Below are positions 56,608-64,000 of a stretch of DNA of 64,000 nucleotides, piece by piece. The notes beneath the pieces were generated by a model. That model did not search any database. It saw nothing but the letters and a program-made list of their open reading frames with translations, and was not told where the DNA came from. Each line of letters opens with the position of its first letter. Within the stretch, counting starts at the first letter, position 1. This DNA is from Actinacidiphila acididurans (GTDB taxonomy: Bacteria; Actinomycetota; Actinomycetes; Streptomycetales; Streptomycetaceae), in assembly GCF_016918855.1 (NCBI RefSeq), contig NZ_JADKYB010000003.1:248001-312000 (forward strand). Direction: 5' to 3'. A program made the translations under genes and the position numbers.

Positions 56608-57978
56608 CTACTGCGCCGCGAGCAGGGAGTCGACCTGCTTGGCCGCGTCCGACAGCAGGCCGTCGATGTCGGCGTCCTTCTGCGTGAGGACCTTCGCCAT
56701 GGCGGTGTCCAGCACCGCGTAGATCTGCTGGGCCTTCGGCGGTTCGAGCACCAGCGGGATGCCGGGCAGCGACTGCTCGAACGGCGCGTAGTTGGCCACC
56801 GGCTGGTTGGCGTACTTCTTGTCGGCGGCGGCCTTGGCCGCCGCGGCGGCGCCGGTCCAGATGTTGGGCTCGGGCAGGCCGACCGGCTGCCCGGCCCGGG
56901 CCGCGCGCTGGGCGCCCAGGTCGATGCGGCCGGGGTTCTCGTACTTGAAGGTCACCCAGGCCAGGGCGGCCTTGATCTGGGCGGGGGTGTCCTTGGGGTT
57001 GAACATGAACCCGCCGCCGCCGGCCAGTGTGCCCCGTCCGCCGGGGATCGGGCCGAGGCCGTAGTCCTTGGGGTCGCCCTTGTACTGCGAGGCGATGGTG
57101 GGGATGTTGTCCGCGGTCGCGAGGTACATGCCGAGCTTGCCCGCGCCCATCATCTGCAGCAGGTCCGCCCACTCCAGCAACTGCCGCTGCCCCATGGAGC
57201 CGTCGCTCCAGCGCATGTCGTGCAGTTGCCGGAGCACCGCCTGGCCGGTGGTGTTGTCGAAGTCGGCCTTCCAGGTGCCGTCGGACTGCTGCTTGGCGAC
57301 GTCGCCGCCGCGCGAGTACATCTCGGCGGTGAAGTGCCAGCCGCCGGTGTTGGACTTGCTGTAGTCGCCGTAGCCGACGACGCCGTGGCCGAGGGCGGCG
57401 ATCCGCTTGGCGTCCGCGCGGACCTCGTCCCAGGTCGTCGGCGGCCGGTCCGGGTCGAGCCCGGCCTGCTGGAACAGTACGCGGTTGTAGACCAGGCCCA
57501 TCGAGTAATTGCCCTCGGGCAGGCCGTAGGTGTGGCCGTTCGCGTCCTGGAAGACCTTGCGCAGTTGCGGCTTGACCTGGTTCACGGCCGGGAACTGCGA
57601 CAGGTACGGGGTGATGTCGGCCGCCTGGTGCCGGGCGATCAGGCCCGCGGGGTCGGTGTAGTAGACGTAGAAGGCGTTCTCCAGCTGGCCGCCGGCCAGC
57701 TTGGTGGCGAAGGTCTGCGGGTCCATCTGGCCCTCGTGCGGCACCACCTTGATCTTGGGGTGCAGCTTCTCGAAGGCCGATACGTCCGCCAGGAAGATCT
57801 TCCGGTTCACCGGGTCGGTCTTGGCGGGCATGTCGTTGACCGTGATGGTGACGGTGCCGTCGGCGGCGGCCGACGAGCCGGAGGAGCTGCCGCAACCGCT
57901 CACTGCGAGGGCGAGCCCTGCCGCCATGGCGACGGCGAAGGCCGTGCGGGCTCTGCTGCCCGCCGGGAAACCGGTCAT
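56608..57978 (-). CDS. ABC sugar importer, solute-binding lipoprotein
   Basis: 456 residues from ATG 57978 with AGGGACG upstream; an in-frame start at 58086 is rejected because the signal peptide begins here. The lipobox AVSGC gives Cys29 as the lipidated residue, followed by a Ser/Ala linker. The family-1 sugar-binding layout is clear (TVTITVNDMPAKTDPVNRKI; GLPEGNYSMGLVYNRVLFQQ; AGKLGMYLATADNIPTIASQ). It is the first gene of the operon running to 52798 and is divergent from LacI copy 2. Alpha-gluco-oligosaccharides are the likely cargo, given GH13 and GH87 neighbours. Confidence 0.92.
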   Translation of the reverse strand: MTGFPAGSRARTAFAVAMAAGLALAVSGCGSSSGSSAAADGTVTITVNDMPAKTDPVNRKIFLADVSAFEKLHPKIKVVPHEGQMDPQTFATKLAGGQLENAFYVYYTDPAGLIARHQAADITPYLSQFPAVNQVKPQLRKVFQDANGHTYGLPEGNYSMGLVYNRVLFQQAGLDPDRPPTTWDEVRADAKRIAALGHGVVGYGDYSKSNTGGWHFTAEMYSRGGDVAKQQSDGTWKADFDNTTGQAVLRQLHDMRWSDGSMGQRQLLEWADLLQMMGAGKLGMYLATADNIPTIASQYKGDPKDYGLGPIPGGRGTLAGGGGFMFNPKDTPAQIKAALAWVTFKYENPGRIDLGAQRAARAGQPVGLPEPNIWTGAAAAAKAAADKKYANQPVANYAPFEQSLPGIPLVLEPPKAQQIYAVLDTAMAKVLTQKDADIDGLLSDAAKQVDSLLAAQ

Positions 57979-58071
57979 GAATCGTCCCTGGTCATGAGGG
58001 TGGTGGAAGGGGCGGCCGCTCCCCGAAGTGACGCACAAGCTACGTCGCCCGCACCAAGCCCGCAATACAGA

Positions 58072-58126
58072 AACACATTTACGCAAAAACCAGACTGATG
58101 TGTTGTGGCAGCGCGTAAGTCGCGCA
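58072..58126. promoter_or_regulatory. Cluster of inverted repeats between the importer operon and LacI copy 2
   Basis: AACACAT (58072-58078) is inverted as ATGTGTT (58098-58104), TTACGC (58079-58084) as GCGTAA (58113-58118), and GCGCG-TAAGT-CGCGC forms a 15-base palindrome (58111-58125). All lie within the 194-base divergent region, where a LacI repressor would block both promoters. Confidence 0.55.
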
Positions 58127-58172
58127 TGTACAACGCAGAAAATCGACAGCCGAGCACGGCTATAGTGCGCAC

Positions 58173-59189
58173 ATGGTGCGCAAGCTCGTGCAGGTGGCCC
58201 AGAAAGTGGGGGTCAGCGAGGCGACGGTGAGCCGGGTGCTGAACGGTAAGCCGGGGGTGTCGGACAGTACGCGGCAGGCGGTGCTGACGGCGCTTGATGT
58301 GCTGGGTTATGAGCGGCCGACTCAATTGCGGGGTGTGCGGGCGCGGTTGGTGGGTCTGGTGCTGCCCGAGCTGCAGAATCCGATCTTCCCGGCGCTGGCG
58401 GAGGTCGCGGGCGGCGCGCTGGTGCAGCTCGGCTTCACTCCTGTGCTGTGCACCAGGTCGGCGGGCGGGCTGACCGAGGCGGAGTACGTGACGATGCTGC
58501 TGGACCAGCAGGTCTGCGGCGTCATCTTCTGCGGCGGGCTCACCCTGGACGAGAGCGCGGCCCTGAAGGAGCGCGGTGTGCCGGTGGTGCTGCTGAACGC
58601 CGCGGTCGACCACGGCGGTTTTCCTCAGGTGTCGACGGATGATGTGGCCGCGGTCCAGCAGGCCTACGCCCACCTGACCTCGCTCGGCCACACCCGCATC
58701 GGACTGATGGTGGGTCCCGCCGACCACACCCCCTCCCGCCGCAAAGCCGCAGCCTTCACCGCCCTGGCCGACCGTGCACCCACCGGCCGCACCGCACACC
58801 CCATCGGCCACGCCATCTTCTCCTTCGAAGGCGGACAAGCCGTCGCCACCGACCTCATCACCACCGGCATCACCGCCCTCATCTGCGGCAGCGACGTCCT
58901 GGCCCTGGGCGCCATCCGCGCCGCCCGCCGACAAGGACTCACCGTCCCCCACCACCTGTCCGTCGTCGGCTACGACGACTCCGCCTTCATGAACTACACC
59001 GACCCACCCCTGACCACCCTGCGCCAACCCATCGAAGCCATGTCCCGCGCCGCCGTCACCCTCCTCACCAACCAGATCAACGGCACCAACCCCACCCCCA
59101 CCGAACTCCTCCACGAACCCGAACTCGTCGTCCGACACTCCACCGCACCGGCTCCGACACCGGCACCGGCCGACGGCGACAGGCCGTAG
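58173..59189 (+). CDS. LacI-family regulator, copy 2
   Basis: 338 residues, the standard LacI length. Helix-turn-helix LVQVAQKVGVSEATVSRVLN, hinge GYERPTQLRG, sugar-binding domain with LPELQNPIFPALAEVAGGAL, LICGSDVLALGAIRAARRQG and LSVVGYDDSAFMNYTDPPLT. ATG follows TATAGT (58161-58166) by six bases, so the mRNA is leaderless. It is divergent from the importer operon and upstream of the GH87-like gene, the natural place for the locus repressor. It lacks the insertion of copy 1, so it is more likely the working regulator. Confidence 0.92.
   Translation: MVRKLVQVAQKVGVSEATVSRVLNGKPGVSDSTRQAVLTALDVLGYERPTQLRGVRARLVGLVLPELQNPIFPALAEVAGGALVQLGFTPVLCTRSAGGLTEAEYVTMLLDQQVCGVIFCGGLTLDESAALKERGVPVVLLNAAVDHGGFPQVSTDDVAAVQQAYAHLTSLGHTRIGLMVGPADHTPSRRKAAAFTALADRAPTGRTAHPIGHAIFSFEGGQAVATDLITTGITALICGSDVLALGAIRAARRQGLTVPHHLSVVGYDDSAFMNYTDPPLTTLRQPIEAMSRAAVTLLTNQINGTNPTPTELLHEPELVVRHSTAPAPTPAPADGDRP
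58184..59145. repeat. Large inverted repeat, right copy (LacI copy 2)
   Basis: Partner of 51590-52695 in inverted orientation. The segments 58207-58437 and 58617-59145 look identical or almost so in DNA; the stretch about 58500-58616 is clearly diverged. This patchwork fits gene conversion. Confidence 0.8.
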
Positions 59190-59439
59190 GAGCGGGAGCC
59201 CCGCGGAATCCGAGCAAGAAACCGACCGAAAAGCTTCGCCGCATTCACCGCCGGCTGCCGCGCCCGCCCGCGATGCGCGAACGTCCGTGCAGGTCAGGCC
59301 ATTTGTCGTGGACGGCAGGCGGATTCCGCGCGGTGCCGCGGGAATTCCACGGGTCGGCGTCCGCGCATTGCACCGGAGGTGACCCGGGGCTACGGTGCCG
59401 CTCACTCAAGCACCCCCCCACCTGCTGCGGAGCCCGTCC

Positions 59440-62400
59440 ATGCCCGAATCCCCCCGGGGCACCCGTCTGCCCACATCAGCGCCCGTGCCCGGATCAGCGC
59501 CTGCCCCCGGACCGGCGTCTGTCCCCGGACCGGCGTCTGTCCCCAGAACAGCGCCCGCCGCGGTCGTCGCGCTGCTCGCCCTGCTGGCCGCCCTCGTCGG
59601 CTGGACCGCCCTGCGTGCCTCGGCATCCCCCGCCGGCGCCGTCTACGAGGCCGAGTCGGCCGCCTTGTCAGGCGGCGCCGCGGTCGCGACCGACCACACC
59701 GGCTACTCCGGCGCGGGCTTCGTCGGCGGTTACACCGACGGCAACAAGGGCAGTGCCGCGACCACCTTCTCCGTCACCGCGGCAAGCGCCGGCGGCTACG
59801 TCTCCACGCTGCGCTACGCCAACGGCACCACCGCCCCGCAGACCCTCTCGGTCTACGTCAACGGCGCCAGGCTGACCCAGATCTCGCTGCCCGCCACCGC
59901 CGACTGGAACACCTGGAACACCTTCGCCACCCCTGTCACGCTGACCGCGGGCGGCGACACCATCGCCTACCGCTTCGACAGCACCGACAGCGGCAACGTC
60001 AATCTCGACGACATCACCCTCACCGCCGCCCCGGCCCCGCCCGGCGGCCAGTACGAGGCGGAGTCCGCGGCCCTGTCCGGCGGCGCGGCCGTCGCCGCCG
60101 ACCACACCGGCTTCACCGGCGCGGGGTTCGTCGGCGGTTACACCGACGGCAACAAGGGCAGTGCCGCGACCACCTTCTCCGTCACCGCCGCGAGCGCCGG
60201 AAGCACGCCGGTCACCCTGCGCTACGCCAACGGCACGACGACCACCCGCACTCTGTCCGTCTACGTCAACGGCACGAAGGCCGTGACCACTTCACTGCCG
60301 GCCACCGCCGACTGGAACACCTGGGGCACCGTCACCGAGAACCTGACGCTCAAGGCCGGCGCCAACACCGTCGCCTACCGCTTCGACAGCACCGACAACG
60401 GCAACGTCAACCTCGACAACATCACCGTCGGCAGCACCACGACCACCCCGCCCACCACCCCGCCGCCCGGCAACGGCCAGACCTACGACGCGGCCACCGC
60501 CTTCTTCACCGGCGGCCCCTCGGTCGCCACCTCGATCTCCGGCTACTCCGGCAGCGGTTACCTGACCGGCTTCACCGCCCAGGGCGCCCAGACCCAGATC
60601 GACACCGCCGTGCCCTCGGCCGGCGCCTACACCGTATCGGTCGGCTACGCGAACTCCACCGGCTCGGCGCAGACCCTCTCGCTCTACCTCAACGGCATCA
60701 AGGACTCCCGGCTGAGCCTGCCCGCCGGCAGCGGCTGGCGGTCCGTCAGCGCATCGGTCACCCTGCGCTCCGGGCTGAACCTGATCGGGCTCCAGCACGA
60801 CTCCGGCGACACCGGCGACGTGGCGGTCGACGGCGTGACGATCGACGGCGGCACCGCGCTCGCCACCCGGGGCGCGACCCTGCCGTACACCGAGTACCGG
60901 GCCGCCGACGCCACCACCAACGGCACCGTGCTGCCGGCCGGCCGCGCGTACCCCTCGCTCGCATCCGAGGCCACCGGCCGCAGCGCCGTACAGCTCACCG
61001 GCACCGGGAAGTACGTCCAGATCACCCTCACCAAGCCGGCCGACTCCGTGGTCGTGCGCTACTCGATCCCGGACACCTCCGACGGATCGGCCATCACCGC
61101 CCCGCTCACCCTCTACGCCGGCGGCTCCAAGGTCACCGACCTGACGCTGACCAACAAGTACTCCTGGCTGTACGGCGACGGCTACCACGACACCAACAGC
61201 CCCGCAGGCGGCTCCGGCCACCACTTCTACGACGACGTGCGCTACAGGAACTCCGGTACCTGGCCGGCGGGGACCGTCCTGAAACTGCAGAAGGACAGCA
61301 CGGCCGGCGGCACGTACACGATCGACACGGTCGACACCGAACTGGTCGATGCTGCCTACGCCATGCCCGCGGGATACGTCTCGGCGGCGGACTACGGCGT
61401 GACTCCCGGCGGCGACGTGACCTCGGCACTGAACAGCGCGCTCAGCCGGCTCTCCGGCACCGGCCAGGGTTTGTGGCTGCCCGCCGGCACCTACGGCATC
61501 TCCGGCCGCGTGAATCTGAGCGACGTCTCGCTGCGCGGCGCCGGCCCCTGGTACACCACCGTCCAGTCCACCGCGGAGAACGGCGACGGCGGCCTCTACG
61601 CGACCGGCGGACGCAACCAGATCGCCGACCTGTCGATCTTCGGCGACCACACCTTCCGCAACAACGACCAAGGGGCGCCCACCATCGAGGGCGCCTTCGC
61701 CTCGGGCTCGCTCGTCCTTGACGTGTGGCTGGAGCACGCCAAGGTCGGCCTGTGGGCGGTGCCCGCCACCGGCCTCGACGCGGCGGGCCTGCGGGTCCGC
61801 GACATCTTCGCCGACGGCGTCCACCTGCACGGCGGATCGACCGGCTCCCGCGTCGAGCAGTCCGACGTCCGCAACACCGGCGACGACAACATCGCCCTGG
61901 ACACCGAGGGCGGCGACGTCACCGCCTGCACCGTCTCGCACAACACCGTGCAGAGCCCGATCCAGGCCAACGGCATCGGCGTCTACGGTGGCGGCAACAA
62001 CGTGGTGGAGGACAACGCGGTCAGCGACACGGTCGCCTTCGGCTCCGGCATCACCGTCAGCACCGCCTTCGGCCAGAACTTCTCCGGCCCCACCACCGTC
62101 CGCGACAACCTCCTGCTGCGCACCGGCTCCCACAACGGCAACTGGAACTCCGACATCGGCGCCCTGTGGATCTTCGCCGACGCCAAGGGCGACATCACCC
62201 AGCCGGTGAACGTCACCGGCAACACCATCAAGGACAGCTCCTACCAGGCCGTCCTGCTCAGCTTCGGCCACACCATCAGCAACCTGACCCTCGACCACGA
62301 CACCATCGACGGGGCCGGCACCTACGGCTTCGACATCAACAACGTCACCGGCGCCATGACGGTCAGCAACACCACCGTGAGCGGCACCGGCTCCGCTGCC

Positions 62401-62457
62401 CTGAACAACCCCGGCGGCTACACCGTCAACAGGGGCCCGGGGAACTCGGGCTTCTGA
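59440..62457 (+). CDS. Secreted GH87-like alpha-1,3-glucanase (mycodextranase type) with three CBM6/35-like modules
   Basis: 1005 residues from ATG 59440 with GGAG eight bases upstream. A Pro-rich leader and the hydrophobic segment AAVVALLALLAALVGW act as an export signal. Three carbohydrate-binding modules follow at about 67-200, 205-340 and 355-480; the first two are near duplicates (EAESAALSGGAAVA, GAGFVGGYTDGNKGSAATTF). The catalytic beta-helix starts near 495 (ADYGVTPGGDVTSAL) and has the GH87-like DGVHLHGG...RNTGDDNIALD segment. It should cut alpha-1,3-glucan or nigeran outside the cell and feed the importer and GH13 enzyme. Confidence 0.85.
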   Translation: MPESPRGTRLPTSAPVPGSAPAPGPASVPGPASVPRTAPAAVVALLALLAALVGWTALRASASPAGAVYEAESAALSGGAAVATDHTGYSGAGFVGGYTDGNKGSAATTFSVTAASAGGYVSTLRYANGTTAPQTLSVYVNGARLTQISLPATADWNTWNTFATPVTLTAGGDTIAYRFDSTDSGNVNLDDITLTAAPAPPGGQYEAESAALSGGAAVAADHTGFTGAGFVGGYTDGNKGSAATTFSVTAASAGSTPVTLRYANGTTTTRTLSVYVNGTKAVTTSLPATADWNTWGTVTENLTLKAGANTVAYRFDSTDNGNVNLDNITVGSTTTTPPTTPPPGNGQTYDAATAFFTGGPSVATSISGYSGSGYLTGFTAQGAQTQIDTAVPSAGAYTVSVGYANSTGSAQTLSLYLNGIKDSRLSLPAGSGWRSVSASVTLRSGLNLIGLQHDSGDTGDVAVDGVTIDGGTALATRGATLPYTEYRAADATTNGTVLPAGRAYPSLASEATGRSAVQLTGTGKYVQITLTKPADSVVVRYSIPDTSDGSAITAPLTLYAGGSKVTDLTLTNKYSWLYGDGYHDTNSPAGGSGHHFYDDVRYRNSGTWPAGTVLKLQKDSTAGGTYTIDTVDTELVDAAYAMPAGYVSAADYGVTPGGDVTSALNSALSRLSGTGQGLWLPAGTYGISGRVNLSDVSLRGAGPWYTTVQSTAENGDGGLYATGGRNQIADLSIFGDHTFRNNDQGAPTIEGAFASGSLVLDVWLEHAKVGLWAVPATGLDAAGLRVRDIFADGVHLHGGSTGSRVEQSDVRNTGDDNIALDTEGGDVTACTVSHNTVQSPIQANGIGVYGGGNNVVEDNAVSDTVAFGSGITVSTAFGQNFSGPTTVRDNLLLRTGSHNGNWNSDIGALWIFADAKGDITQPVNVTGNTIKDSSYQAVLLSFGHTISNLTLDHDTIDGAGTYGFDINNVTGAMTVSNTTVSGTGSAALNNPGGYTVNRGPGNSGF

Positions 62458-62480
62458 CCCGTCCCAAGAGTCCCGCATGC

Positions 62481-62514
62481 GGCCCGGCCGCGCGTCACGA
62501 CGCGCGGCCGGGCC
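62481..62514 (+). terminator. Strong hairpin terminator after the GH87-like gene
   Basis: GGCCCGGCCGCGCG (62481-62494) and CGCGCGGCCGGGCC (62501-62514) form a perfect 14-bp stem with a 6-base loop, 24 bases after the stop. Confidence 0.75.
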
Positions 62515-62563
62515 CGTCGCCGCGGGGCGGTACGGCGACTGGCCCCGCCGTAGCATCGACCCC

Positions 62564-63232
62564 ATGGCGCGGGACGGGCACAGCCGGCGGCCGGGGCGGC
62601 CCGGGAAGGACACCGGGGCACGTGAAGCCATCCTCGGCGTGGCCCGGACACGGTTCCTGGCGCGCGGATACGACGCCGTGACGCTGCGGTCCATCGCGCG
62701 GGAAGCGGGCGTGGACCCCGCCCTCATCAGCTACTACTTCGGCTCCAAACGAGGGCTGTTCGGCGCCGCGATGGCGCTGGTGACCAACCCCGCCGAGGCG
62801 ATCGCGGAAGCGCTCCAGGGCGATCCCGCCACCTTCGGCCCCCGGGCCCTGCGCACGATGCTCGTCTCCTGGGACTCCGCCGAGTCCGGCCCCGCGCTGC
62901 TGGGGATGCTGCGCAGGGTCGCCGCGGACGACGACTCCGCCGCCCTGGTCAGGGAGGTGCTGGAGCGGGAGCTGATCGACCGCGTCGCCGACCGGATCGG
63001 GGGGCCGCACGCCCGGATGCGGGCGATGGCGTTCTGCACCCAGATGGCCGGCATCATCGTCACCCGCTACCTGCTGCGCATGGAGCCGATCGCGTCCATG
63101 CCGGCCGAGGAGGTCGCGCGCCTGTACGGGCCCGCGGTCCGTGCCGCGCTCCAGGACCCGGTACGACGGCGCCCGGCCGGGCCCGCGCCCGCTTCCGCGA
63201 ACTCCGACGCAGGAACGCGCGGCCGGGGCTGA
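62564..63232 (+). CDS. TetR-family regulator
   Basis: 222 residues. The helix-turn-helix is ILGVARTRFLARGYDAVTLR continuing SIAREAGVDPALISYYFGSK. The C-terminal domain has the TetR_C pattern of this group (FGPRALRTMLVSWDSAESGP). ATG lies seven bases after TAGCAT (62551-62556), so a leaderless mRNA is likely; the frame upstream to 62477 passes through the terminator and is rejected. It precedes a DHA2-type exporter on the same strand and probably controls it. Confidence 0.9.
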   Translation: MARDGHSRRPGRPGKDTGAREAILGVARTRFLARGYDAVTLRSIAREAGVDPALISYYFGSKRGLFGAAMALVTNPAEAIAEALQGDPATFGPRALRTMLVSWDSAESGPALLGMLRRVAADDDSAALVREVLERELIDRVADRIGGPHARMRAMAFCTQMAGIIVTRYLLRMEPIASMPAEEVARLYGPAVRAALQDPVRRRPAGPAPASANSDAGTRGRG

Positions 63233-63469
63233 CGGCGCGCGCCGGCCCTCGCGGTGGGCGTCGAAGGCGTGCGCGAATTCATCGCCCGGACCGATCCGCG
63301 CCGGCCGGCCCCCCGGCCGCAGGCGACGCGTGCCCGGCTGACCAGCAGAAAGGCTCCCCGCACCATCGCGGGAGCCGTCGCCCGGTAATTCAACAGCGTG
63401 GAAAACGCGGGCCGGGCCGCGCCACGGTGGTCGCGTCAGCAACGGACATCCTGACGGAGGAGGGCGTCC

Positions 63470-64000
63470 ATGCGCACCCACGCGCGCACCCGGGTCGAGG
63501 GATCCTCGACCACGCCGCCGACGAGCGGCGGCCGGCCCGTACGCCACGGCCCGGTCCTGTTCATCACCTGCCTCGCGCTCGGCGCGGTCGTCTCGGCGAT
63601 GGCCTCGCTGAACGTCGCGCTGCCGGACCTGGCCCGCGACACCCATGCCGGGCAGACGCAGCTGGCCTGGGTGGTGGACGCCTACAGCCTGGCCTTCGCC
63701 TCTCTGCTGCTGCCCGCGGGGGCACTCGGCGACCGGTTCGGCCGGCGGCGGCTGCTCCTCATCGGTCTCGTCGTCTTCGCGGCCGGTTCCGTGCTCGCCG
63801 TCCTGACCAGGAACCCGGACCAACTCATCGGCCTGCGCGGCCTGCTGGGCGTCGGAGCGGCGATGGTGATGCCGGCGACCCTCTCCACCATCACCAGCAC
63901 CTTTCCGCGCGAACAGCGCACCCGGGCGGTGAGCGTGTGGACGGCGGTCGCCGCCGCCGGCGCGGTCGTCGGGGTGCTGTGCACCGGGCTGCTGCTCCAG
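63470..64000 (+). CDS. DHA2-type MFS drug exporter (partial)
   Basis: 177 codons are visible before the right edge. ATG 63470 is preceded by GGAGGAGGG. The helices and loops match the 14-helix H+ antiporter group: VSAMASLNVALPDLARDTHA, LAWVVDAYSLAFASLLLPAG, the loop LGDRFGRRR, and the start of motif C (VWTAVAAAGAVVGVLCTGLL). It would export drugs or antibiotics from the cytosol. Regulation by the TetR upstream is likely. Confidence 0.9.
   Translation, partial: MRTHARTRVEGSSTTPPTSGGRPVRHGPVLFITCLALGAVVSAMASLNVALPDLARDTHAGQTQLAWVVDAYSLAFASLLLPAGALGDRFGRRRLLLIGLVVFAAGSVLAVLTRNPDQLIGLRGLLGVGAAMVMPATLSTITSTFPREQRTRAVSVWTAVAAAGAVVGVLCTGLLLQ

Noticed and set aside
1-64000. tRNA, rRNA, riboswitch or phage genes
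   Set aside because: I looked for conserved stems, CCA-type ends and phage or transposase motifs and saw none that I can support.

Overview
The window is about 72% GC by eye and reads as chromosomal DNA of a Streptomyces-like actinomycete. Third codon positions are almost always G or C, GTG and TTG starts are common, several start codons lie 6-7 bases after a -10 hexamer (leaderless mRNAs), and there are many TetR, LacI, ROK and LysR regulators, secreted glycosidases, sugar ABC operons without their own ATPase, and a sortase substrate ending in LARTG. I saw no rRNA, tRNA, CRISPR array, transposase or phage gene. It looks like accessory, arm-like territory: carbon-scavenging islands, small regulator-enzyme pairs, duplicated genes, and three genes broken by a stop or frameshift.

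Layout. 1-2.2 kb: secreted glycosidase cut by the left edge. 2.4-7.1 kb: nitroreductase and a 1303-residue mosaic protein (collagen-like, coiled-coil, Tc-toxin-like, TPR). 7.5-13.1 kb: CtpI-like giant P-type ATPase with two small companions. 13.3-15.7 kb: DUF2231-Rieske membrane protein and a free-standing NRPS-type condensation domain. 15.8-30.1 kb: first glycan locus (GH95-like enzyme interrupted by an in-frame TGA, beta-helix protein, ROK regulator, HTH-less LacI-type sensor, ABC importer, GH2 beta-mannosidase). 30.2-32.4 kb: secreted Ig-like protein and Nudix hydrolase. 32.4-37.4 kb: the most novel-looking unit, a one-direction operon of a 102-residue protein, two Fe(II)/2-oxoglutarate dioxygenases, a NodU-type carbamoyltransferase and an MFS exporter. 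37.5-51.5 kb: small enzymes and regulators (GNATs, SDRs, TetRs, cupin, alpha/beta hydrolases, LysR) with a sortase substrate and two near-identical muconolactone-isomerase-like genes in inverted orientation. 51.5-62.5 kb: second glycan locus (GH13 alpha-glucosidase, ABC importer, GH87-like alpha-1,3-glucanase) flanked by two almost identical LacI genes in inverted orientation. 62.6-64 kb: TetR and a DHA2-type exporter cut by the right edge.

How the parts work together. In both glycan loci secreted CBM-bearing enzymes would cut polymers outside the cell, a lipoprotein-dependent ABC importer would bring in oligosaccharides, and a cytosolic glycosidase (GH2 or GH13) would finish the job under ROK or LacI control. 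Neither locus has an ATP-binding subunit, so a shared MsiK-type ATPase elsewhere is expected. In the 32-37 kb operon the small protein and both dioxygenases share a gapless 28-residue helical segment. This suggests a common docking element and a peptide or small-molecule pathway that ends with carbamoylation and export. All functional statements are from reading the translated sequences; no database search was made.
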